Source: CAYYWP01 sp964475125
GTDB lineage: Bacteria > Desulfobacterota > Binatia > HRBIN30 > CADEER01
Reading direction: 5' to 3'
NCBI GenBank assembly: GCA_964475125.1
Contig: CAYYWP010000267.1
Location: forward strand, 1 to 5,495
Length of the DNA stretch: 5,495 nucleotides
This document shows positions 1 to 5,241 of this stretch, one piece after another. Numbering within the stretch: position 1 is the first letter of the stretch; every line of letters begins with the position of its first letter. The notes under the pieces were generated by a model. It did no database searches, had not been told where the DNA came from, and saw only the letters and a program-made list of their open reading frames with translations. Made by a program: the position numbers and the translations under genes.

Positions 1-55
1 GGCGCAGGGGGAACATGCAACCGCGCTTCCCCTGCGCCGCGGAGCGGCGCGCTCC
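1..55. repeat. Two consecutive perfect inverted repeats in the upstream leader
   Basis: GGCGCAGGGG at 1-10 is the exact reverse complement of CCCCTGCGCC at 29-38, with a further G-T and A-T pair inward, giving a 12-base-pair stem with a 14-base loop. Directly after it, GGAGCG (41-46) and CGCTCC (50-55) form a 6-base-pair stem with a 3-base loop. No T-run follows either, so they are not textbook intrinsic terminators. They may be the end of an upstream transcription unit, a repeat-family element or an operator. The left side is cut by the window edge. Confidence 0.6.
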
Positions 56-147
56 AACGGTCCCTTTGACGAGACCGGCATGCGGCCGCAAGGCATTGAC
101 TTTTTGCACGAATCTCAGCATGTTCATTTTTGAGCGCAGCGCCAGCC

Positions 148-177
148 AGTGGGGCTGGGTGGAGTGGGGCTGGAGGA
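148..177 (+). repeat. Imperfect 15-base tandem duplication carrying the ribosome site of the kinase-like gene
   Basis: AGTGGGGCTGG occurs at 148-158 and again at 163-173, with a 15-base period; the full 15-base units match at 12 positions. The second copy has diverged to contain GGAGG (172-176), the Shine-Dalgarno used for GTG 185. Each copy contains an in-frame GTG (149, 164). CCAGCC at 142-147 can pair with GGCTGG in either copy (153-158 or 168-173), and the second pairing would reach into the ribosome site. Confidence 0.6.
172..176 (+). promoter_or_regulatory. Shine-Dalgarno deciding the GTG start at 185
   Basis: GGAGG with 8 bases to the GTG start codon. It decides in favour of GTG 185 over the in-frame GTG codons at 149 and 164, neither of which has a comparable site. 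Confidence 0.7.
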
Positions 178-184
178 CAACGGA

Positions 185-1909
185 GTGGCGCGAGACCAGA
201 TACTCGTCGTGCACGATTCGCCGGCGATCCGCGAGACGCTCGCCATCCTGCTAGGCGGAGACTACGAGGTGCACGGATGTGAAGTCGCCGAGTACGCCGC
301 ACGCGACCCGTCGGCAGCCCTACCGCGTTTGCTGATCGCGGACGCGCGGGCCGCGGCCTACCCCGTCCCAACGGGCGCAGCCGTCCTGTGGCTCGACGAG
401 ACCGACCCGGACACCGCCCCGCTCGGTCGCGGTGTCTCGCCACGCATTCTGCGCCAACGCGTCGCTGCCGCATTGACTCCCGCCGCGCCGCCGCAGCCTT
501 CTGCTCGCAGTCGCCTGGCACCGCCATTCGTGCCGGCCCACGCCGCCCGTCTCCTTGCCGAGGCAACGCGCAGCAATCTGCCCGTGCATCTCATCGGCGA
601 ACCGGGCACCGGCAAGCGCGCCGTGGCCCGCGCCCTGCACGCTGCGTGTCGCACGGGCTCGTTGCTGACCATCGATGCCGCCGGCGCCGAGCGGATGTTG
701 AGCACCCTGCCTGCGGACGTCGGCACGGTGTTCATCGACCGGGTGGAATCGCTGCCCGTAGCAGCGCAACAAGCACTCTCGGGCGGCCTCACCGCCGCAG
801 GTACACTCCTCCGCGCCGACGGCCGTGCCGTGCGCATCATCACCGCTACGACGACTGATCTGGCGGAAGCCGCCGACGCAGGGCGCTTTTCGCCCGAGCT
901 GTACTATCGGCTGACCCTGCTCAGCGTTCTCCTCCCGCCCTTGCGGACTCGCCCAGCGGACATCGCCCCCCTCGCCCGGCAGCTCGCTACCGATCTCGCC
1001 GCGCTCCTCGGCCGCCCTCCGGTCGCGTTGAGCGAGCGCGCCCTGACGCGCCTCACGCACTATCTGTGGTTCGGCAATCTCGCCGAGCTCGAAGCCGTGC
1101 TGACTCGCAGCATCGCGGGCGCGAGTCACGGCACGATCGACGCCGACGACCTGCTGTTCGACAGCCGCGCCAGCGCGCGGCCGGCCCCCGACGTGCAACC
1201 GACCGAGGGCCCACCCGGTCTCGGCACTCAGCCGCTCGACTTGATCGTCAACGAGCTGGCGCATGAGTTCAAGAATCCGCTGGTCACGCTCAAGACCTTC
1301 GCCCATCACCTCTGCCAGGCGCCGGTGACTGATGGCGATGCCGAGCAGGTCGCGCGGCTGACCGGCGAGGCCGTGGCGCGCATCGACCAGACTTTGGAGA
1401 ATCTCCTCGAGTTCACCCGCCTGGAGGTGCCCGCCGCGACGGCGCTCAACCTCTCCACGCTGCTCGATCCCGTGCTCGAGCAATGCCGCCACGCCCTGGC
1501 AGCGCGCGGCGTACACGTCGAGCACGACGTGCTTCCCGCCGTGTCGGTGTCTGGCGACCCACAGCAGCTCGCTTACGCGTTGGCCAATCTCCTGCGCGCC
1601 CTCGCCCGCGACCTGGCGGCCGGCTCCGGTCTGCGCGTCGCCTTTGCGCCGCCGTCGACCATCGTCATCCGCCTGCCCGAGGGCACGCACGCCCTGGGCA
1701 ATCACCTCGCCACCGTCCTCGGCCGGTCCTCGGACACCAATCCGGCCCCCTCCCTCGGTATCGCTATCGCCAACGCCGTCCTCGCGCGCAACGGTGCACA
1801 ACTGACCGTCGTACCCGAGGACCCCTCAACGGTCCGTGTGCGCCTCCAGCCCGCGGACGACCCAGCATTGGATATCACCTATGGAACAGCCTCGCGTCTT
1901 AGTGGTTGA
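185..1909 (+). CDS. Hybrid signalling protein: receiver-like domain, degenerate sigma54-activator AAA+ domain, histidine kinase core
   Basis: A 574-residue cytoplasmic protein with no signal peptide or membrane segment, probably the sensor/phosphorelay partner of the next gene. Residues 1-97 resemble a receiver (ILVVHD at 6-11, D53 in LLIADAR) but lack the usual receiver Thr and Lys. Residues 115-325 are an NtrC-type AAA+ domain: Walker A GEPGTGKR (138-145) is intact, but Walker B reads FIDRVE (183-188) instead of the DE form. The GAFTGA loop is deleted, the sensor I site reads ATTTDL, and the sensor II arginine is Ala in WFGNLAEL (295-302). Residues 351-415 are a HisKA domain with a canonical H-box, HEFKNPL, so H360 is the expected phospho-acceptor. 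Residues 420-556 are a HATPase-like domain without a G1 box and with Arg471 where the N-box Asn should be. GTG at 185 is chosen because GGAGG at 172-176 lies 8 bases upstream; GTG codons at 149 and 164 are in frame but lack a ribosome site. The domain reading is strong. Whether it is an active kinase, a phosphatase or a pseudoenzyme is inference. Confidence 0.85.
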   Translation: MARDQILVVHDSPAIRETLAILLGGDYEVHGCEVAEYAARDPSAALPRLLIADARAAAYPVPTGAAVLWLDETDPDTAPLGRGVSPRILRQRVAAALTPAAPPQPSARSRLAPPFVPAHAARLLAEATRSNLPVHLIGEPGTGKRAVARALHAACRTGSLLTIDAAGAERMLSTLPADVGTVFIDRVESLPVAAQQALSGGLTAAGTLLRADGRAVRIITATTTDLAEAADAGRFSPELYYRLTLLSVLLPPLRTRPADIAPLARQLATDLAALLGRPPVALSERALTRLTHYLWFGNLAELEAVLTRSIAGASHGTIDADDLLFDSRASARPAPDVQPTEGPPGLGTQPLDLIVNELAHEFKNPLVTLKTFAHHLCQAPVTDGDAEQVARLTGEAVARIDQTLENLLEFTRLEVPAATALNLSTLLDPVLEQCRHALAARGVHVEHDVLPAVSVSGDPQQLAYALANLLRALARDLAAGSGLRVAFAPPSTIVIRLPEGTHALGNHLATVLGRSSDTNPAPSLGIAIANAVLARNGAQLTVVPEDPSTVRVRLQPADDPALDITYGTASRLSG

Positions 1910-3314
1910 CGACGAACCGAGCGTGCGCGAATCGCTCCGCCTCATTCTCAAGGAGCGCGCCGGTGTCACGCTCGCGGCGTCGGGCGATGCCGCCCTGACG
2001 TGTCTGGAGCAGCAGCCGTTCGACGTCGTGCTCCTCGACATCCTCATGCCGGGCCTCGACGGACTCGAGCTGCTCGAACGCATTCGCAGTCGGCCGGCGG
2101 CGCCGCAAGTAGTCATGTTGACGGCCACCAAGACCGTCAAGACCGCCGTGCGCGCCATGAAGCTCGGCGCCTTCGACTATGTGACCAAACCGTTCGACAT
2201 CGACGAGCTCATCTTGCTGGTCGAACGCGCGGCTCAGTCGGCCGCGCTGCTGCAGGAAGTCACGGCGTTGCGCCAGGAGGTCGGACACCGGTACGCCTTC
2301 GATAACATCATCGGTCGATCGGGCGGCATGCAGGCCGTGCTGGCCACGGTGAGCCGCGTCGCGCCGCTGCGCACCACCGTGCTGCTGACCGGCGAGAGCG
2401 GCACGGGGAAGGAGGTCATCGCCAAGGCCTTGCACTACAACAGCCCGCGCGCCGGCGCCCCGCTGGTGGCGATCAACTGCGCCGCGATCCCGGAGAACCT
2501 GCTGGAGAGCGAGTTGTTTGGCCACGAACGCGGCGCCTTCACCGACGCCCACGCGCGCAAGCTCGGCCACTTCGAGAGCGCCCACCGCGGCTCGATCTTT
2601 CTCGACGAAATCGGCGAAATGAACCCCGCCACCCAAGCCAAGCTGCTGCGCGTCTTGGAAACGGGGACGTTCACGCGCGTCGGGGGCGCCCAACCGGTGA
2701 CGGCAGACGTGCGCGTCATCGCCGCCACCAATCGCGATCTCGACAAGGGCATGCGAGACGGCAGCTTCCGGCCCGACCTCTATTTTCGCCTCAACGTCGT
2801 CGCCATCCACCTGCCGCCCCTGCGCGAGCGCAGCGAAGATTTGCCGCTGCTCATCCGCCATTTCATTCAGCGCAAGGCACAGGAGCTCGGCGTCGCCGAG
2901 AAGCGCTTCACCCAGGAGGCGTACGATTGCCTCCTGCGCCACACCTGGCCCGGCAACGTGCGCGAGCTCGAGAACGTGGTCGAACGCGCCCTCGCACTGG
3001 CGGGAGAGCATGAGCTCACCCTGGCCGATCTCCCTCCGGCGCTCGTGCCATCGTCATCGACTCCGCCGTCTCCAGATCCGCGCCCCTCGCCGCCGCCGAT
3101 CGATCACGATACGAATGGGTCTGCCACAGCTGCCAACGGCTCCCTCGCCGATGCGGTCGATCAGCTCGAGCACCGGCTCATCACCGCCGCGCTGGCCAGA
3201 GCTGACAACAATCAGACCCGCGCCGCCGAGCTGCTCGGCACCACCCGACGCATCTTGAAGTACAAGATGGACAAGCTCGGCATTCAGGATATCAATAGCA
3301 AGGAAAATCCGTAA
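1881..3314 (+). CDS. NtrC-family sigma54-dependent response regulator (receiver, AAA+, Fis helix-turn-helix)
   Basis: A 477-residue transcription activator expected to oligomerise and use ATP hydrolysis to remodel sigma54-RNA polymerase at distant sites. The receiver (about 4-118) has the acidic pair D10/D11, phospho-acceptor D53, T81 and K103. The AAA+ domain (about 140-388) has Walker A GESGTGKE (171-178), Walker B SIFLDE (238-243), sensor I ATNRDL (282-287), arginine-finger region FRPDLYFRLN (296-305) and sensor II R361 in WPGNVREL. A Pro/Ser-rich linker (389-408) leads to a Fis-type helix-turn-helix (about 422-467). The oddity is the sigma54-contact loop, GAFTDA (218-223), with Asp222 replacing Gly. 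ATG at 1881 is chosen because the receiver begins right after it; the only Shine-Dalgarno match is a weak GGA 8 bases upstream. The start lies inside the end of the preceding gene (29-base overlap), which implies translational coupling and a matched signalling pair. The target genes cannot be told from this window. Confidence 0.95.
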   Translation: MEQPRVLVVDDEPSVRESLRLILKERAGVTLAASGDAALTCLEQQPFDVVLLDILMPGLDGLELLERIRSRPAAPQVVMLTATKTVKTAVRAMKLGAFDYVTKPFDIDELILLVERAAQSAALLQEVTALRQEVGHRYAFDNIIGRSGGMQAVLATVSRVAPLRTTVLLTGESGTGKEVIAKALHYNSPRAGAPLVAINCAAIPENLLESELFGHERGAFTDAHARKLGHFESAHRGSIFLDEIGEMNPATQAKLLRVLETGTFTRVGGAQPVTADVRVIAATNRDLDKGMRDGSFRPDLYFRLNVVAIHLPPLRERSEDLPLLIRHFIQRKAQELGVAEKRFTQEAYDCLLRHTWPGNVRELENVVERALALAGEHELTLADLPPALVPSSSTPPSPDPRPSPPPIDHDTNGSATAANGSLADAVDQLEHRLITAALARADNNQTRAAELLGTTRRILKYKMDKLGIQDINSKENP

Positions 3315-3366
3315 CTTAGAGGCGCGTCAATGGAAACGCTAACCACTCCACTAACTAGAGGCGGCT
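3312..3366. other. Candidate boundary of the integrative element between convergent genes
   Basis: The gap between the stop of the response regulator and the stop of the integrase is only 40 bases. TAACTTAGAGGCG starting at 3312 recurs as TAACTAGAGGCG starting at 3352, one base shorter. CTAAC also repeats at 3339-3343 and 3351-3355. Because the integrase is usually next to an attachment site, an att half-site could lie here, but no second copy is available in the window to prove it. No strong terminator is visible; GCGT (3324-3327) and ACGC (3336-3339) give only a four-base stem. Confidence 0.3.
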
Positions 3367-4551
3367 CGCCGGGGTAAAGATATCAGCCGCCAGGTCCTCC
3401 ATCGTCTCGCGCGACGGCTTGCCTTTGTACCAGTGCACGTAGCGCTCGAGGGTGATCCGGGTGTTGGCGTGGCCGAGGAGTGCGGCCACTTCATTTGGCT
3501 GCTTGCCCTTGCTGATAAGGCTGGTCGCAAAGCTGTGTCGGCAGCCGTGGAGGCTGATCCGCGGTAGCCTGGCCGCATCCAGCGCCTCATGGAGCAGCTT
3601 GGTCAGGTAGGCGCGGTGCAGGGGCCCACCCAGGCTGTTGCCAAACACGGGTGAGTCATCGCGCTTATGCTCCGGTCGCCGGCTCATCTTCCATTCCTTC
3701 AAGCGGCGGATGAGCTCGCCGGGTAGGTCGAGCTGACGGTCGGAGTACTCTGACTTCGTGGGGCCGAAGACCGGCGTCGATGATCCGTAGGGGGCGTGCT
3801 TCCGCCCGTTCTCCCGCGCCCCAGGCTCGAAATCGAGGGACTCCTCGATATGCAGTCTTCCGGCCTCGAGATCGACGTTGCCCCACCGAAGTGCTTGCAG
3901 CTCACCAGGGCGGCACCCCGTCGCGAACGCCGTGGCCAGGTAGGTCTGCCCGAGACCGACGCGCGCATGCCTGATAGCCTGCGCGATCTGCTCGGCCGTC
4001 AGCACCTTCGACGGTTCGATGGCCTGTCCGCGCACCCCCTTGCGGCGCTGCTTGCGAAGCCCCTCCACACGGTCGGCGGGATTGCGGACCAGATAGTCTT
4101 GGTGCACCGCGTGGCGGAAGACCCCACGCAGCGTCTGTAGCAACTGGTTGACCGTTGTGCGCCCGAGCTTGCCCCGTACCCGTCCGGCGTCGCGGTTCCA
4201 CGTCTGCACCTTCCAGATGTTGATGTGCTCGGCGCGAATCTCATCGATGCGCCGATCCCCGAATGCCGGGATCAGGTGGAGGTCGAGTTGACGGCGCCAC
4301 CCCCGCACGGTGCTCCGCCGGCGATCCTGCCGATCGAGCAACCACGCCTCGGCCACCTCGGCGAAGGTCGGAAGTGTCGCCTGGTCTACGTACGACTTGT
4401 TACGGACCGCCAGCACCAACTCCGCGTGCTTTCCCTCCGCCGCATCCCGGGTCCGGTAGAACTGTTGGTGGCGCTTCCCGTGCTGGTCGTAGAAATCGAC
4501 CACCCAGCGTTCCCTGCCTGCTGCGTTGATTTGCCTGCGAATCGTTGCCAT
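3355..4551 (-). CDS. Tyrosine recombinase / phage-type site-specific integrase
   Basis: A 398-residue integrase that would catalyse strand exchange between attachment sites of a mobile element and the chromosome. The N-terminal 55 residues look like a beta-sheet arm-binding domain (RWVVDFYDQHGKRH at 15-28). Residues about 60-165 are the core-binding SAM-like domain, starting near TFAEVAEAWL. Residues about 180-385 are the catalytic domain, with all six expected residues visible: R214 in GCRPGEL, K266 in TKSEYSDR, H335 and R338 in LHGCRHSF, H361 in LLGHAN and the nucleophile Y371 in LERYVH. Length is normal for the family and nothing suggests decay. ATG at 4551 is chosen because it overlaps the stop of the upstream gene as TGATG and follows an AAGGGG-type ribosome site; a longer reading frame to 4857 is only the shadow of the upstream genes. 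It is convergent with the response regulator gene, 40 bases between stops, and is probably the outermost gene of the element on this side. Confidence 0.95.
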   Translation of the reverse strand: MATIRRQINAAGRERWVVDFYDQHGKRHQQFYRTRDAAEGKHAELVLAVRNKSYVDQATLPTFAEVAEAWLLDRQDRRRSTVRGWRRQLDLHLIPAFGDRRIDEIRAEHINIWKVQTWNRDAGRVRGKLGRTTVNQLLQTLRGVFRHAVHQDYLVRNPADRVEGLRKQRRKGVRGQAIEPSKVLTAEQIAQAIRHARVGLGQTYLATAFATGCRPGELQALRWGNVDLEAGRLHIEESLDFEPGARENGRKHAPYGSSTPVFGPTKSEYSDRQLDLPGELIRRLKEWKMSRRPEHKRDDSPVFGNSLGGPLHRAYLTKLLHEALDAARLPRISLHGCRHSFATSLISKGKQPNEVAALLGHANTRITLERYVHWYKGKPSRETMEDLAADIFTPASRL

Positions 4552-4754
4552 CACCCACCCCCCTTCCGCCGCGTCGCCGGCCCCCCGGGCGGCTCGCACC
4601 GCCAGCCCTTCTCGGTGAGGGTCTGGGCGAGCAGCTCCTGATTCTCGAGCACAACGCCGATCACCTCGCGCACCACGGCTTTCGCAAGCTCCTTCATTGC
4701 CTCCGATGCCTCCGATTGGGAGACGTAGCGCTCGTGTGTGGGGTGCGCCGCCAT
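4551..4754 (-). CDS. Small hypothetical protein of the integrase operon (67 aa)
   Basis: I do not recognise this family. The 67-residue product has no membrane segment or signal peptide. The middle (about 13-49) looks like a continuous amphipathic helix running from SEASEAMKEL to LLAQTLTEKG, followed by a Gly/Pro-rich basic tail ending RRKGGG. The call rests on architecture. Its ATG at 4754 overlaps the stop of the gene before it as TGATG, its own TGA overlaps the integrase ATG in the same way, and AAGGTGG stands just upstream of its start. Such linkage suggests coordinated, stoichiometric production with the integrase, for example as a recombination directionality or accessory factor, but that role is inference. 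It lacks the winged-helix MerR/excisionase look I would expect of a classical Xis. A longer in-frame start at 4835 is less likely because it would bury most of its extension in the upstream gene. Confidence 0.7.
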   Translation of the reverse strand: MAAHPTHERYVSQSEASEAMKELAKAVVREVIGVVLENQELLAQTLTEKGWRCEPPGGPATRRKGGG

Positions 4755-5116
4755 CACGCCACCTTCCCTTCCACCACGTGGCTGATGTCCGCGCCGCGCG
4801 CGAGCGCGACCAGGGCGCTGACCATCGTCCCGCACCCGTAGTTACTCGCAAGGGCAATCATCTCCGCGCCCCAGCCCTTTTGAAGCATCACGCAGAACGA
4901 CTCCTCGGCGGTCGTGAGGTAAAACCGCTCGACGGGTTCCGGCAAGATGAAGCGCCCCGGCTCCTCGCACGCCAACAGGCGCAACAGCTCGCGTTGCGCG
5001 GCAACCCGCACGGCAAGCGGATTCAGTGGCGGCCTGGGCGTGTCGGTCGGGATCGGCGGCAACGCGAGCGCCGATCGGGGGGCGGGCTTCTGCTTCGTTC
5101 CTCTCTGCTGTCTCAT
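4754..5116 (-). CDS. Hypothetical protein, first gene of the integrase operon (120 aa)
   Basis: I do not recognise this family. The 120-residue protein starts with a basic, Pro-rich, probably disordered stretch (1-34). Then comes a helical segment (about 37-50, VRVAAQRELLRLLA), and a C-terminal half with FYLTTAEESFCVML (65-78), a Gly/Trp turn KGWGAEM and a small-residue-rich helix near residues 94-107. It has two Cys in the second half (C74, C94) but no zinc-binding spacing, and no clear transmembrane helix. The start is firm: AAGGAGG (5131 down to 5125) lies 8 bases before ATG at 5116. It is the promoter-proximal gene of the cassette, and its TGA overlaps the next ATG as TGATG. Position and coupling suggest a function linked to the element's integration, maintenance or control; nothing in the sequence fixes which. 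Confidence 0.75.
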   Translation of the reverse strand: MRQQRGTKQKPAPRSALALPPIPTDTPRPPLNPLAVRVAAQRELLRLLACEEPGRFILPEPVERFYLTTAEESFCVMLQKGWGAEMIALASNYGCGTMVSALVALARGADISHVVEGKVA

Positions 5117-5124
5117 CGTTCAAG

Positions 5125-5131
5125 CCTCCTT
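5125..5131 (-). promoter_or_regulatory. Strong Shine-Dalgarno of the integrase operon
   Basis: On the - strand this reads AAGGAGG, 8 bases before ATG 5116. Its first three bases are the closing arm of a perfect hairpin in the leader (see the inverted repeats at 5129-5156), so access to it could be structure-dependent. Confidence 0.8.
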
Positions 5132-5156
5132 CGTTGTACGAAGCCTCATTGCTTCG
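5129..5156 (-). promoter_or_regulatory. Two mutually exclusive inverted repeats in the integrase-operon leader
   Basis: CTTCGT (5129-5134) and ACGAAG (5138-5143) form a perfect 6-base-pair stem with a 3-base loop. CGAAGC (5139-5144) and GCTTCG (5151-5156) form another perfect 6-base-pair stem with a 6-base loop. They share the CGAAG at 5139-5143, so only one can form at a time. In the - strand transcript the pairing nearer the start codon covers the first bases of AAGGAGG. As DNA, the three alternating CTTCG/CGAAG copies could equally be protein-binding half-sites. A 10-base direct repeat, AAGCCTCCTT (5122-5131) and AAGCCTCATT (5141-5150), overlaps them. Function is inference. Confidence 0.5.
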
Positions 5157-5178
5157 CGCGGGATGCTTGTGGTATACA
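5149..5178 (+). promoter_or_regulatory. Candidate extended -10 promoter for the ribbon-helix-helix gene
   Basis: TATACA (5173-5178) is preceded by TG at 5170-5171, an extended -10 arrangement, with a poor -35, TTGCTT (5149-5154), 18 bases away. It overlaps the oppositely directed promoter at a shared GTATAC palindrome (5172-5177), so the two promoters would compete for polymerase. Confidence 0.4.
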
Positions 5179-5214
5179 TACGACATGCGTTGCTCGTCAA
5201 GTGCTTCTGTGGTA
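5168..5214. repeat. Direct repeat TGTGGTA spaced 40 bases in the divergent promoter region
   Basis: TGTGGTA occurs at 5168-5174 and 5208-5214, exactly 40 bases apart, close to four helical turns, and each is preceded by TGCTT (5164-5168 and 5202-5206). The first copy overlaps both candidate -10 elements. This is a plausible operator pair for the ribbon-helix-helix protein encoded just downstream, or an integrase arm site; which one is inference. Confidence 0.35.
5171..5200 (-). promoter_or_regulatory. Candidate sigma70-type promoter for the integrase operon
   Basis: On the - strand TTGACG (5200 down to 5195) is followed after 18 bases by TATACC (5176 down to 5171). The -35 is a five-of-six match and the -10 four of six. 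Transcription would begin near 5164, leaving a leader of roughly 45-50 bases that contains the inverted repeats before ATG 5116. Confidence 0.45.
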
Positions 5215-5241
5215 CGTAGCGCCCCGGTTGTGGGGGTGAGG

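Noticed and set aside
91..108. Possible sigma54 promoter (GG at 92-93, GC at 106-107) before the kinase-like gene
   Set aside because: The GG-to-GC distance is 14 bases rather than the 12 required, so it fails the strict spacing. TTGACT at 96-101 as a sigma70 -35 has only CATGTT at the right distance, three of six, also too weak to call.
15..254. 79-codon + strand frame at the left edge
   Set aside because: Runs through the inverted repeats and into the receiver coding region in another frame, has no ribosome site and no recognisable content.
320..1801. Long open frame (493 codons) on the - strand opposite the kinase-like gene
   Set aside because: It is a GC-bias shadow: composition is Arg/Gly/Glu-rich without domains, while the + strand frame shows clear receiver, AAA+ and HisKA motifs.
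1836..1880. Upstream start for the response regulator adding 15 residues
   Set aside because: The added residues do not belong to a receiver domain, and ATG 1881 puts the first beta strand at the normal place.
1899..3011. Long open frame (370 codons) on the - strand opposite the response regulator
   Set aside because: Mirrors the strongly conserved AAA+ coding sequence of the + strand; no recognisable motif or ribosome site.
3312..3366. tRNA gene or intrinsic terminator at the integrase side
   Set aside because: No cloverleaf arms or T-loop sequence and no stable stem with a T-run are visible in the gap.
3999..4641. Several + and - strand frames of 80-140 codons inside the integrase gene
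   Set aside because: All are shadows of the integrase, whose frame has all catalytic residues of the tyrosine recombinase family.
4552..4857. N-terminal extension of the integrase to a 500-residue protein
   Set aside because: The extra 102 residues read through the 67- and 120-residue genes in another frame, are Arg/Gly/Ala-rich, and the ATG at 4551 has both TGATG coupling and a ribosome site.
5026..5241. N-terminal extension of the ribbon-helix-helix protein to 150 residues
   Set aside because: It would span the divergent promoter region and overlap the 120-residue gene antisense; the fold starts right after ATG 5242.
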